DNA of 64,000 bases from Aved-18 sp964606665. GTDB lineage: Bacteria > Cyanobacteriota > Vampirovibrionia > Obscuribacterales > Obscuribacteraceae. This document shows, one piece after another, positions 18,175 to 26,801 of the stretch. Below the pieces are notes generated by a model. The model searched no databases and was not told the DNA's origin. It saw only the letters and a program-made list of their open reading frames with translations. The stretch spans positions 1 through 64,000 of the forward strand of contig CAZSHS010000004.1 in assembly GCA_964606665.1 (NCBI GenBank), written 5' to 3'. Within the stretch, counting starts at the first letter, position 1, and each line of letters begins with the position of its first letter. The position numbers and the translations under genes are program-made.

Positions 18175-18438
18175 ATGGACCCTTTATTTATCACAGCAGC
18201 ATTGCTCTTGTGCGGTACTCTAGTCACCATGATTGCCATGCCTGAAAAATTTATTCCAGACCACCCGCTTGGCAAAAAGAAAAAGCTTGGATCTAACTCC
18301 TGGGGCGTCTACAATGGAGCCGATCCGGAGACATCTGTTGGAACCGTTGAGGTCACCCCTCTGGTTGGAAAACACAAGTCTATTTACGGTGCCAGTGCGT
18401 ATAACAGTGGTCGTCCTGTATCGAGAAAAGGCGCTTAA
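18175..18438 (+). CDS. small single-pass membrane protein, unknown function
   Basis: 87 aa, not recognised. One hydrophobic helix (about residues 3-22, LFITAALLLCGTLV) is followed by a basic stretch (GKKKKLG) and a Gly/Ser/Tyr-rich cytoplasmic tail. By the positive-inside rule the tail is inside. ATG 18175 with AGGTGAG upstream is chosen over the in-frame ATG at 18139. Its stop is 4 nt before the start of the acid phosphatase, so they are likely coupled. Confidence 0.6.
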   Translation: MDPLFITAALLLCGTLVTMIAMPEKFIPDHPLGKKKKLGSNSWGVYNGADPETSVGTVEVTPLVGKHKSIYGASAYNSGRPVSRKGA

Positions 18439-18442
18439 GTCA

Positions 18443-19174
18443 TTGAATAAAAAATTGAAGTCTGTACTGCCAGTTTTGGTCGCAGTCGCGTTTGCAATCG
18501 GTTGTAAGCCTGTCTTTGCTGAAGATGCTCTTGTTCACCCGGCTCTAAGTCATCCTACCGCAGCATCAGGTGTTCCCGCCCCAGTCAAGGTTAGCTCGCC
18601 AGGCGGCTTTGGGCACAAAGAAGGACTTGAGTTTGCCAAGACACCCGAATACAAGAAAGAATTCGACAAAGCAATTGATTCTGCCAAATTGCATTGTGTC
18701 GAGTTTATTAAAGCTAATCCCAACTCATTGAACAAAGCAATAATTTCAGACCTGGATGAAACTCTGCTCGATAATCGTCCCTATTTTCAGGACGTGAAGA
18801 AGGACTTCACCTGGGCGGATTTTGAAAAATGGGTTTTTAAAGCCAAAGCACCAAATTTGCCTGCCACTGCTGAATTTCTAAAATGGGCTCGTGATCAAGG
18901 TTTTGCCATAATATTTCTTACCGGTCGTCCGGAAAATATGCGTGTGGTTACCACCGCTAACCTGATCAAAAACAAAGTTGCATACGATGGTTTGTTTATG
19001 CGCGGCGATAACGACAAACGCCCGGCGAGTAAATTTAAAGCAGAAGTGCGAAAAAAAATTGAATCGATGGGATTTAAAATCGTAGTAAATATCGGCGATC
19101 AAGATTCAGACCTTGCTGGTGGCTTTGCCATAAATGGAGAAAAGCTCCCGAACAAACTTTATTTTGTACAGTAA
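18443..19174 (+). CDS. secreted HAD-superfamily acid phosphatase (class IIIB type)
   Basis: 243 aa. A signal segment at the N terminus ends near a Cys (AFAIGC) or at VFAED; the first would make it a lipoprotein like the e(P4) enzyme, but the lipobox is weak. HAD motif I DLDETLLDN, motif II LTGRP and motif IV GDQDSDL are all present. The family dephosphorylates nucleotides and other phosphomonoesters outside the membrane. The longer open frame to 18233 lies antisense-free but within the previous gene, so TTG 18443 is preferred. It is likely co-transcribed with 18175-18438. Confidence 0.82.
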   Translation: MNKKLKSVLPVLVAVAFAIGCKPVFAEDALVHPALSHPTAASGVPAPVKVSSPGGFGHKEGLEFAKTPEYKKEFDKAIDSAKLHCVEFIKANPNSLNKAIISDLDETLLDNRPYFQDVKKDFTWADFEKWVFKAKAPNLPATAEFLKWARDQGFAIIFLTGRPENMRVVTTANLIKNKVAYDGLFMRGDNDKRPASKFKAEVRKKIESMGFKIVVNIGDQDSDLAGGFAINGEKLPNKLYFVQ

Positions 19175-19202
19175 GTCAAAAGTTTATGCTAGGTGAGGAT
19201 TC

Positions 19203-20300
19203 ATGCCTCCAGTTTTAGCCAACTACTATCTAACTTACAAATGTAATTCGCGTTGCACTTATTGCGATATTCCAGTTAAGCCCGAGAATATTCCAATTAA
19301 AGAAGTGGCGCCAGAAGTTATTATTGAAAATTTGCACGCCCTAAAAAGATTAGGCGTCAAAGTTGTTGATTTTACCGGTGGAGAACCGCTTCTCTACAAG
19401 CATTTACCGGTCGTTTTAAAAGAGGCGAAACGACTTGGATTTTTTACCAGCGTGGCAAACACAGGCACACTCTATCCCGCTAAAGCAGAGTCCTTGCGTG
19501 GTTTGATAGACGATCTCAAGTTTTCTCTTTCAACTATCGATCCAGAGTTTTATAAAAGCGAACGTGGCATCTCTGGTTTTTACAAAGTAATTGAAAGTTT
19601 GAAAATTGCAAAGTCTCTTGGTGAGCGTCCCTCCATCATTGCAACTGCAACGCCTGAGTCACTTGCAGGCATGGAAGATGTAATTGGACTGGCACAAGAA
19701 ATGGGCGTGGTTGTACTTCTTGGTCCAGTTTTTGATTTTTGTGATAACGAGTTATTGCAAGCAGAAGGTATTGCTCAGATTCACAGATTGGCTAAATATG
19801 ACAATGTCTGTGTTAATTGGGCATTCACCCAATTCTTTTTAGATGGTGGCAATAATATTGCTAAACCCAGATGCAAAGCTATTTCATCAACTATTGTCGT
19901 GTCTCCAGATGATCATCTTCTACTGCCTTGCTATCACATGCACGATGAAAGACTAAAAATCAAACACGAAGATGGGCGCTCAAACCTGGATGAAATCTGG
20001 CACAGCACTCATGTGCAAAACCGAAAAGCAGAAGAAGGCTCTTGGGGCTTTTGTCAGGGATGTACTATTTGGTGCTATTTCGAGGCTTCTTTCTTGTGGC
20101 CGCCAGATAAGTATTTCTTGCTCAACTTGAAAAGTAAATGGCGCTGGGGCAATGAAAAACTGAAACAATTGGTCGAGCAAAAATCTGGATTGTGCCTGAC
20201 ACGCAAGCTTGCCGGTGACAAAGACAAGATTATGAAGGCAATCTCTACAAATCCGCTAAATTCTCCTGCTTCAAAGCCCACTGCTGAAATTATTTGCTAG
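19203..20300 (+). CDS. radical SAM protein with SPASM-like C-terminal cysteines
   Basis: 365 aa. The 4Fe-4S motif CNSRCTYC (CxxxCxxC) sits at about residues 14-21, followed by the SAM-binding FTGGEPLL. The C-terminal third has CYHMHDE and the Cys cluster GFCQGCTIWC, as in SPASM/twitch domains that hold auxiliary clusters. Substrates in this group are often ribosomal peptides, quinones or sugars, and the sequence does not tell which. The stop TAG is part of the extended -10 box of the tRNA gene. The ATG at 19203 follows AGGTGAGG. Confidence 0.85.
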   Translation: MPPVLANYYLTYKCNSRCTYCDIPVKPENIPIKEVAPEVIIENLHALKRLGVKVVDFTGGEPLLYKHLPVVLKEAKRLGFFTSVANTGTLYPAKAESLRGLIDDLKFSLSTIDPEFYKSERGISGFYKVIESLKIAKSLGERPSIIATATPESLAGMEDVIGLAQEMGVVVLLGPVFDFCDNELLQAEGIAQIHRLAKYDNVCVNWAFTQFFLDGGNNIAKPRCKAISSTIVVSPDDHLLLPCYHMHDERLKIKHEDGRSNLDEIWHSTHVQNRKAEEGSWGFCQGCTIWCYFEASFLWPPDKYFLLNLKSKWRWGNEKLKQLVEQKSGLCLTRKLAGDKDKIMKAISTNPLNSPASKPTAEIIC

Positions 20301-20303
20301 AAT
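20295..20303 (+). promoter_or_regulatory. extended -10 promoter of tRNA-Ala
   Basis: TGCTAGAAT (TG, one base, TAGAAT) lies about 11 nt before the tRNA. No matching -35 box is seen at 17 nt, as allowed for extended -10 promoters. Confidence 0.5.
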
Positions 20304-20314
20304 GTTTTGGTCAA

Positions 20315-20390
20315 GGGGCGTTAGCGCAGTTGGTAGCGCGCTTCAATGGCATTGAAGAGGTCACCAGTTCGACCCTGGTACGCTCCACCA
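20315..20390 (+). tRNA. tRNA-Ala (GGC)
   Basis: 76 nt including a genome-encoded CCA. The acceptor stem GGGGCGT pairs with ACGCTCC (one G-T). The D arm starts TAGCGCAGTTGGTAGCGC, the anticodon stem CTTCA/TGAAG holds loop ATGGCAT with anticodon GGC, and the T arm contains GTTCGAC. All arms have canonical spacing. Confidence 0.96.
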
Positions 20391-20397
20391 TCTTGAT

Positions 20398-20435
20398 GCA
20401 AGGGTTTTCGCGTTTGGCGGGAACCCTTTGCTTTT
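20398..20435 (+). terminator. terminator after tRNA-Ala
   Basis: GCAAGGGTT pairs with AACCCTTTGC (one bulged T), followed by TTTT. It lies directly after the tRNA and suits an intrinsic terminator. Confidence 0.65.
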
Positions 20436-20715
20436 GGGAGCATTTAGATGGATTTCAAGAGAAGTATTCGATTTTCACCTGATTTTCAACCAAGGCTTCT
20501 ACGATGGCAATAGAAGGCTGGTGAACACATGAAAGATTTAGCTTTTGCTCGATATCAAGCACAAAATCCCTTTACACTTTTTTCAAGAATATTTTTGGCA
20601 TACGAAGTAAAGGCGATGTCCCCTTAATAAGTCTCAAAGAGCTTTATGCCAAGTCCGCAAAAGCAAGATTGCTTGAGCAGAAAAATGCTCAATATCCCTG
20701 GAATTGGTAAGCAAA
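20436..20715. other. intergenic region with possible decayed coding sequence
   Basis: 280 nt with no intact gene. A short frame from ATG 20529 (33 codons) ends in a stop, and a second frame directly after it runs to a stop near 20711, as if a single-base shift had split one small gene. Neither half matches a family I recognise. Confidence 0.3.
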
Positions 20716-21507
20716 TTACCTTGAAGGTTCAAAGGGCATGAAAACAAGTCTTCTGACTTTTGTTTCAATAAATCCGTTTTTATGCAATTTTAAACTGCGA
20801 TAACCTGGTGGCTTATAGTCTAGTTTGATGCCAGTTTCGCTTGGAGTAAACTGCGCACAAGTAGATGGAGTAGCCATCAGTGTGACATCACGACGCTGTG
20901 AATAATATTCTTGATGCACATGTCCCCACATCACGCCGCGGACATTTTTACTTGCATTTGCATCGAGCACCAAGAAAAATTCTTTGGCATTTTGCAAAAT
21001 GTATTTGTCCAAGCGCTCCGGATCCATGTTTATTGGATTGTGATGCAGGCAAATTAGTGCATGTTTTTCGCTATGCGAAGTAAGCAAAGACTTGAGTCTG
21101 TCTAATTCTTCTGAGGACAGATTGCCTTCCTGCTTGCCTTCTATTTTTGAATTGAGCAAGACTATAAGCCAATTTTCAAGAATTATCTCGCGCTCGTGCC
21201 TGAAGAGGGGGAACTCACTAAAGATTTCACGAGCCATATTTGAGTTATCGTGATTGCCAAAAAGATAATAAACCGGCTTTGCAAGCGAACTTAAAAGTTC
21301 TGCCAGTCGTCTATAAGAGCTAGCTGTCTCATCTTCAGATAAGTCACCGGTCAAAATAACCAGGTCAAAAGGAACATCTTGCTTGTTTACCAGTTCTATT
21401 ACATGTTTGAGGCTTTCAAAGGTGTTAAAACCAAAGAGCATCGGCGGATCATCTTCGTTTTCACTTGCAGCAAATAAATGAGTATCGGTGATTTGCAAGA
21501 TTTTCAT
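20716..21507 (-). CDS. cpdA: calcineurin-like phosphodiesterase, CpdA type
   Basis: 263 aa. The metal-binding motifs are all present: QITDTH, GDLSED, GNHD, LHHNP and GHVHQE. The whole length also aligns well with E. coli CpdA, the class III cAMP phosphodiesterase, including ATPSTCAQF near the C terminus. It is therefore likely to hydrolyse 3',5'-cAMP, but some relatives act on other phosphodiesters. The start overlaps the divergent amidase frame by 30 nt, so one of the two starts is probably placed too far upstream. Confidence 0.87.
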   Translation of the reverse strand: MKILQITDTHLFAASENEDDPPMLFGFNTFESLKHVIELVNKQDVPFDLVILTGDLSEDETASSYRRLAELLSSLAKPVYYLFGNHDNSNMAREIFSEFPLFRHEREIILENWLIVLLNSKIEGKQEGNLSSEELDRLKSLLTSHSEKHALICLHHNPINMDPERLDKYILQNAKEFFLVLDANASKNVRGVMWGHVHQEYYSQRRDVTLMATPSTCAQFTPSETGIKLDYKPPGYRSLKLHKNGFIETKVRRLVFMPFEPSR

Positions 21508-23373
21508 AAAGCGTCCACAATATTGCCTGTGTTGAGAGCTATCACCATCTTTTTATCTAGCACGTTAGTGGCTTTGCCTCTTGCAGGAGTTCTGTGCTCC
21601 TTTTGCGTGCCATTTGCCTCGGCGCAAAGCCAGAGCAAGTTGAATATAGTTTATCCCAAAGATGGTGCCAGTATCGAGGCTCCTTCCACTTTTGTAATTG
21701 GCAACACCACTCCGGGCAATCAAGTATCAATAAACGCTCAACCGATAACGGTAAATTCTCAGGGATTATTTGCAGGAGTAATCAAGCTCAAACAAGGACA
21801 AAATACTTTCAGCTTAAAATCTGGAGATTTCAGCCAAGATTTAAAGATTAAAAGACCCGAGCCAAGAAAACCAATTGATCCTTCGCTTTGGACAATCGAC
21901 GATAAATCAGCCGAGCCTAATGATTCACTTGGGCTTATACCAGGTGATGTGGTCACGTTCAAAATTCGGGCAACGCCTGGCTCTCAAGTAAATGTAATGC
22001 TCGAAAATAAATCTATTGCGCTGCAAGCAAAAGCATCTGGCGAAGTAAAAATCGATTACGGCAAAATTATTTCTAAAACACCACCTGCAGGCGATCTGTA
22101 TGTTGGTTATTACAAAATTCAGCCCCAAGATCAGTTTCAAGGTGCCAGACCAAAATTTGTAGTGAAGAAAGACGGCAAAGAACTTAGTTGTGTTTCGCCT
22201 GGAGCACTCTCTGTGGTGTTACAACCAAGACTTGCAGAGACAATTCACGATCAAACTATAGTAAGAACGGGTCCTGGACAGGCTCGCCTAACTCCCCTTC
22301 CTGCTGGTATCAAATTAGTAGTAGATGGATACAAGGGCAAAGATATCAGGCTCAAATGGGCAGACAACAAACACGTATTTATTGAAGCCAAAGATTTGCG
22401 ATTTAGTTTAGAACCGCAGGCAGTATCAGGGCAATATCCCAGCTCTTTGGTTAAATCAGTCAATATCGAGCAAGATGCTTATGGTGATAAAGTGATAGTG
22501 CCACTTACAGAGCGCCTTCCATTTGAAATAGACCAGAGTTTAAAGCCCAATAAATTAGTGGTGAAAGTTTATGGTGCAACTGCCGACACTGATTGGTCAT
22601 CGCAAGAACACTCACCTGCCTTTGAAGGCAGCGACCCCCAGAAAGCGCGCGTGGGTCAAGTGCATGGTACCAGTTGGAAGCAGCTTACAGACAACGTCTA
22701 CGAGCTAACTATAAATATTACCGGCACAAGACAATGGGGTTATTATCCAGAATATGATGGCGAGAATTTAGTCATTCATGTGCGCGACCCAATTAAGGTA
22801 GATGGGGGACCAGGCAATTTAAAAGGCTTAAAAATATGCGTCGACCCAGGACATGGCGGAGCTGCCCCTGGTGCTTTATCATGTGCAGGCATTAGCGAAG
22901 CGCAAATTAATTTGCAAATTAGTCTCAAATTAAAAGACATTCTTGAAAAATATGGTGCCACAGTAATAATGACCCGCACCACAGATGTAGATATTGATTT
23001 AGCTGAGCGGTGCAATATCGCTCGCAAAGCCGGTGCGCAATTACTCTTGTCTGTTCATGGTAATTCGCTTCCAGATGGTCGTAATCCAATTAAAGAGCAC
23101 GGATCATCTACATACTTTTATCATCCACAATCTGTAGAGTTTGCCCAAACTTTGAAAAACAAATTGTTGCAGTATCTTGGATTTCCAGATATTGGCGCTC
23201 GCTATCAGAATCTTGCCCTCACTCGTCCAAGCGAAATGCCTGCAGTACTTGCTGAAATTGGTTTTGTCATTAATCCAGATGAATGTGCACAACTTATTCA
23301 GCCAGAGACGCAAGAGAAAGCGGCCAAAGCGCTTGCAGACGGCATCGTAGAATATTTAGGCAAGCCGCAATGA
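21478..23373 (+). CDS. N-acetylmuramoyl-L-alanine amidase (Amidase_3), secreted
   Basis: Cuts the amide between MurNAc and the stem peptide during cell separation or remodelling. A signal peptide (ending SFASAQ-like, before residue 50) is followed by Ig-like and AMIN-like beta domains (about residues 50-440). The zinc amidase domain (about 450-630) has His in DPGHGG, Glu in ISEAQIN, His in SVHGNS and the catalytic Glu in LAEIGFV. At 631 aa it is long for the family because of the N-terminal beta domains. The start may be 21523, 21529 or 21532 (TTG/GTG), which would avoid overlap with cpdA. It shares ATGA with coaX. Confidence 0.9.
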   Translation: MSIGDLQDFHKASTILPVLRAITIFLSSTLVALPLAGVLCSFCVPFASAQSQSKLNIVYPKDGASIEAPSTFVIGNTTPGNQVSINAQPITVNSQGLFAGVIKLKQGQNTFSLKSGDFSQDLKIKRPEPRKPIDPSLWTIDDKSAEPNDSLGLIPGDVVTFKIRATPGSQVNVMLENKSIALQAKASGEVKIDYGKIISKTPPAGDLYVGYYKIQPQDQFQGARPKFVVKKDGKELSCVSPGALSVVLQPRLAETIHDQTIVRTGPGQARLTPLPAGIKLVVDGYKGKDIRLKWADNKHVFIEAKDLRFSLEPQAVSGQYPSSLVKSVNIEQDAYGDKVIVPLTERLPFEIDQSLKPNKLVVKVYGATADTDWSSQEHSPAFEGSDPQKARVGQVHGTSWKQLTDNVYELTINITGTRQWGYYPEYDGENLVIHVRDPIKVDGGPGNLKGLKICVDPGHGGAAPGALSCAGISEAQINLQISLKLKDILEKYGATVIMTRTTDVDIDLAERCNIARKAGAQLLLSVHGNSLPDGRNPIKEHGSSTYFYHPQSVEFAQTLKNKLLQYLGFPDIGARYQNLALTRPSEMPAVLAEIGFVINPDECAQLIQPETQEKAAKALADGIVEYLGKPQ

Positions 23374-24194
23374 CTGCTACAAATAAAAGAATAGTGGTAA
23401 ATATAGGCAATTCACGCACCACCTGGGCGATATTCAATGGCGACAGTTTGCAAAAATCTTGGAGTAATCAAACTACTCTTTCACGCTCGCAAGCACCAGA
23501 CATTGCATCAGACCTGGATGAAGGTCTCAATGGCGAATCAGTTGAAAATCAAATTGTATATATCTGCTCAGTGGTGCCATCGGCTTCGCTTGCCTTAATT
23601 GAGGCTTTGCACGAGCAAGGATTCGACCCCCGCGAGATACGACTCGACATGCAAAAAGGGATTAGAGGCTTTTATCCCACTTTTGGTACAGATAGATTAG
23701 CCAATTGTTACGCTGCCTATAAAATCTATGGAGATAAATGCGACAATTTGCTCGTCTTAGATTTTGGCACTGCCACCACCATAAGTGCGGTTAGTGCGCA
23801 AGGCGAATTTCTTGGTGGCATGATAACACTGGGCTTTCAAGACACACTCACGACCATAGGCAAGCGCTTAGAGCAGCTACCAGTCATCGATTACGACGGA
23901 TCTGGCGACAAGGTCTTCGATAGTGTAAGCCCGCTTTCAAATTCGACACGCGACTCAATCTTTGCTGGTGCCCTATATTCGCAACTGGGAACAGTCGAGA
24001 AATGGGTGCGAAAGTGCAAGCAAGAATTAGATAAAATCACGCTTGTAGTAGCAACTGGTGGTTTGAGCCGCTATATCGGTCAGCATCTAGAGCAAGGCAC
24101 CATCGACGCCTTCGATAAAGAACTGACTTTAAAAGGGGTAAACTTTATTGCCCAGGAGCTCGAGGCGGAAGCGGTCCCAGCGGATCCAGGTTGA
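23370..24194 (+). CDS. coaX: type III pantothenate kinase
   Basis: First step of coenzyme A synthesis. ASKHA-fold motifs are present: VNIGNSRTTWAIF at the N terminus, GTDRLANCYAA, DFGTATTISAV and ATGGLS. The 274-aa length fits CoaX. ATG 23370 overlaps the amidase stop in an ATGA and is preferred to the ATG-less extension to 23283. This enzyme type is insensitive to CoA feedback. The 3' end overlaps a small antisense frame at 24145-24336. Confidence 0.93.
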   Translation: MTATNKRIVVNIGNSRTTWAIFNGDSLQKSWSNQTTLSRSQAPDIASDLDEGLNGESVENQIVYICSVVPSASLALIEALHEQGFDPREIRLDMQKGIRGFYPTFGTDRLANCYAAYKIYGDKCDNLLVLDFGTATTISAVSAQGEFLGGMITLGFQDTLTTIGKRLEQLPVIDYDGSGDKVFDSVSPLSNSTRDSIFAGALYSQLGTVEKWVRKCKQELDKITLVVATGGLSRYIGQHLEQGTIDAFDKELTLKGVNFIAQELEAEAVPADPG

Positions 24195-24336
24195 AACACT
24201 TCTCTAATTCGGACCGATATTTGGGATTGGTGAGTGCATCATAGGAGTACAGCTCATCCACCCAGTAACTTTGCTCTTGTCCTTGCAATTTTTCAATACG
24301 CTGTTTGAGCTTCATTGACAGAATTTGGTCTTGCAT
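24145..24336 (-). CDS. small charged protein, unknown function
   Basis: 63 aa, not recognised. It is helical at the N terminus (MKLKQRIEKLQGQEQSYW) and Pro-rich at the end. AAGGG lies 6 nt before the ATG. It converges with and overlaps the last 50 nt of coaX. The composition looks like a real protein rather than a shadow, but no family supports it. Confidence 0.4.
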   Translation of the reverse strand: MQDQILSMKLKQRIEKLQGQEQSYWVDELYSYDALTNPKYRSELEKCFNLDPLGPLPPRAPGQ

Positions 24337-24687
24337 CCGCGCCCTTTTCTAGTGATTTGGTAAATGTTCTAACTGAGAAACAAAATGTAACTTCGACTAC
24401 TTATAGTCTAGTTTCTGAATTCAATCAGACAATACTTGACTTCTGGGGCAAAAAGCGCCAAACTCTGATAACGCCCCCATCTTCAGGCTTTATAAGAACC
24501 TAAACTTTGTCAGATAATTGAGGTCTCTAAGGCATGGATGCTTTACCACGAGCGCATAGGGAGCGGATATAGAGACAGGAAAACTATATCTAGCGCATCT
24601 CCGCCGAAGCTATGGAGTGGCAAAATAAGTCATTATAGGCAACTAATGGTAGTATGGATCCTAAGGAAGAAGTGAGGAAAAAACAGG
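24337..24687 (+). other. 351-nt intergenic region with structured leader
   Basis: The 5' part is A/T-rich and holds no clear gene (a 62-codon plus-strand frame at 24315-24503 has no support). Near the next gene, CATAG (24555-24559) and CTATG (24610-24614) enclose an inner stem GATATAG/CTATATC (24566-24572 with 24584-24590). This could be a small regulatory RNA fold. No known riboswitch consensus is recognised. Confidence 0.35.
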
Positions 24688-25002
24688 ATGAACCTTAAAC
24701 TTCGCCTCGAAAGACTAACCGACGGACGTAGCTGGGCCCGCCTGCACTTTCCTGATGGAACTACACTGACAGGTCGTGTGCTTCGAATCGGGGCAGATTA
24801 CGTCGAAATTGAATCTTACGGAGAAGCGGACAAGCCGCAAAAACGTGAATACTCGAAACACTTGGTTCCATTGAGTTTGATCAAATTCATAACCATCGAG
24901 TCTTCCTCTTTTGCAGAGGCTGAACGCAGACGTCTAGACTATACTTCTCAGATGGAAGTGTCGAACGAAACCGCCGATTCAATGCCGGAGTTGGAGAGGT
25001 AA
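24688..25002 (+). CDS. small protein, unknown function, possibly Sm/SH3-like
   Basis: 104 aa, not recognised. The first 75 residues alternate hydrophobic and charged positions with the pattern RLHFPDGTTLTGRVLRIGADYVEIE, which resembles a small beta-barrel (Sm or SH3-like) fold. The tail is charged. GAGG lies upstream of the ATG. Its last codons overlap the upstream end of the flavin monooxygenase frame by 4 nt, an arrangement typical of coupled genes. Confidence 0.6.
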   Translation: MNLKLRLERLTDGRSWARLHFPDGTTLTGRVLRIGADYVEIESYGEADKPQKREYSKHLVPLSLIKFITIESSSFAEAERRRLDYTSQMEVSNETADSMPELER

Positions 25003-26147
25003 ACACCAGAGTCATAGTCGTAGGAGCCGGTATCGGTGGTCTTGCTGCCGCCATATCTCTTTGTAAAGTCCAAATTGAAGTTGATATATACGAAAAAGCA
25101 CCCAACCTACAAGAAGTTGGAGCCGGCATCGTTTTGTATCCAAACGCCGTTAATGCCCTGAAGCAAATGGATGTTTACAGCGATATTGCCAAAATGGCAA
25201 GCTTTCCATCTTTAGGTAAATATCTAAATTCCAAAGGCAAAGTGCTTGTGGAGATGAACGTTGCAGATTTTGGACCTGGTGCTGAAGCGATTACTGTACA
25301 TAGGCACGATTTGCAAAAGGTCTTGTGCGATAAAGCATTGACGCTTGGTGCCAGAATTCATTTCAGCAAAGATTGCTGGACACTAGAACAGGACAAAGAT
25401 AGTGTCACGCTTCATTTTGCTGATGATACTCAAGTGCAAAGCGATATCGTAATAGGCGCAGACGGAATTCATTCTAAAGTTAGAAAAAATCTGCTAAACG
25501 ATGGCGAACCCAGATACACAGGCAGTTTCGCCTGGCGCGGCGTTACATCGCAATTGGTTTCTTATCCGCCTAATTTGAGTCTCATGGTCTTTGGGCGTGG
25601 CAAACAATTTGGTGCCACACCAGTTGGAAAAAATCGAGTTTACTGGTTCGCCACCATGTCTGACGAAAGGGGGCATCGCGACAGACGCTCTAAGTCTGAC
25701 GTGCTCAAATATTTTGGCGACTGGACTGATCCAGTAAACGAATTAATCGATGCTACTAAAGATAGCGAGATTTTAACTCACAATTTATATGATCGTGACC
25801 CTGCCTTAAAATGGGGTGAAGATCGCATCACTATACTAGGAGATGCGGCACATCCTATGACACCATTCATGGGGCAGGGCGGGTGCCAGTCTCTGGAAGA
25901 TGCGATTGCTCTTGGGCACTGTATGAAAGTAAACTCAAATCCTGTGGAAGCATTGCGCGACTATGAAAAAATGAGACAGTCTCGTACATCCGACTTTGTG
26001 TATCAATCACGAAAATCGGAAGCGATGACTATGTCGACTTCTCGTATCGCCACAATGCTCAGGGATGCGATACTACCAATGGTGCCATCTAAATTATTAG
26101 CCAAGCAATTACATACTCTTGCAAATTATAAAATGCCGGAGCTTTAA
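24999..26147 (+). CDS. FAD-dependent aromatic-ring-type monooxygenase lacking a normal start codon
   Basis: The flavoprotein hydroxylase fold is complete. It runs from the dinucleotide motif GAGIGGLAAA near the N terminus through VGAGIVLYPNA, the DG motif IGADGIHSKVR and the FAD motif GDAAHPMTPFMGQGG (near residue 285). Members hydroxylate aromatics, urate or carotenoids; the substrate is unknown. The frame is open from before 24999 but has no ATG, GTG or TTG until 25134, which is inside the FAD domain. GTA at 24999 lies exactly where a GTGA overlap start would be, with CGGAG 8 nt upstream. The gene may start at GTA or another rare codon, or have lost its start. Confidence 0.8.
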   Translation, partial: VNTRVIVVGAGIGGLAAAISLCKVQIEVDIYEKAPNLQEVGAGIVLYPNAVNALKQMDVYSDIAKMASFPSLGKYLNSKGKVLVEMNVADFGPGAEAITVHRHDLQKVLCDKALTLGARIHFSKDCWTLEQDKDSVTLHFADDTQVQSDIVIGADGIHSKVRKNLLNDGEPRYTGSFAWRGVTSQLVSYPPNLSLMVFGRGKQFGATPVGKNRVYWFATMSDERGHRDRRSKSDVLKYFGDWTDPVNELIDATKDSEILTHNLYDRDPALKWGEDRITILGDAAHPMTPFMGQGGCQSLEDAIALGHCMKVNSNPVEALRDYEKMRQSRTSDFVYQSRKSEAMTMSTSRIATMLRDAILPMVPSKLLAKQLHTLANYKMPEL

Positions 26148-26801
26148 ATGTATTTTATGACCGACCACAAAAGCTCAGTGCTAGCAGGAATAGCATTGGA
26201 ATTGTTTTTGGGTTTAATTTCATATTTTTTATTGTGTTCAACTGGCGGCTTGACTTACATATCGACTGCCACCACCACTTACTACCAGGTTTGGTTTTTA
26301 CTGACGTTTCCTATCTGGGGACTGTTTTTTGTTAGAGAAAATGACTATTGGCGAAGCCGATTGTTATGGGTTGCGCCGTTCTTGTTTTATTTCAATCCCC
26401 TGCTTGCAGTCTTAATTTTTATGCTTAGGCTTTGCAATCTGAGTGGATTTACAAGATCCATTTTTAGAGGATTTTGCATTCTTGCAATAGTTGCAGGTGC
26501 TCTCAACTTTTTCTTCGTAGCAATGATCGCGCTTCATGCGGGAGGATGCGATATAAACAATGAGCAAATTAAAGTAGGCGGTATAACTTTCTGCCAATAC
26601 ATTAGAGAAGTATCTTTTGATAGCCATCCTACTTGGATTTTAGAGAAAAGAATCTACTTGCTGCCCGAAATTTACCGATCTAAAGAAATTGATGAGATTC
26701 CAGATCAGTGGGATTTACTCGATATAAAAACAGTTGACGACAAGTTTATCGAATATAAAAAGAACGGAAAAATTATTCGAGTTAAGGCTGACTCGTTTTA
26801 G
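26148..26801 (+). CDS. membrane protein of unknown function
   Basis: 217 aa, not recognised. About four hydrophobic helices (roughly residues 10-32, 48-65, 75-95, 108-130) are followed by a soluble tail of about 80 residues, probably periplasmic or cytoplasmic depending on topology. Start ATG 26148 follows the monooxygenase stop directly with GGAG 7 nt upstream; ATG 26157 is the alternative. It converges with the next gene and overlaps it by 20 nt. Confidence 0.75.
   Translation: MYFMTDHKSSVLAGIALELFLGLISYFLLCSTGGLTYISTATTTYYQVWFLLTFPIWGLFFVRENDYWRSRLLWVAPFLFYFNPLLAVLIFMLRLCNLSGFTRSIFRGFCILAIVAGALNFFFVAMIALHAGGCDINNEQIKVGGITFCQYIREVSFDSHPTWILEKRIYLLPEIYRSKEIDEIPDQWDLLDIKTVDDKFIEYKKNGKIIRVKADSF

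Noticed and set aside
20294..20482. 62-codon plus-strand frame with a start just before the tRNA
   Set aside because: It runs through the tRNA-Ala gene and its terminator, which explain the sequence.
24315..24503. 62-codon plus-strand frame between coaX and the Sm-like gene
   Set aside because: It starts without a ribosome site, shows no family or motif, and its start overlaps the opposite-strand small gene. Kept only as an unlikely alternative.
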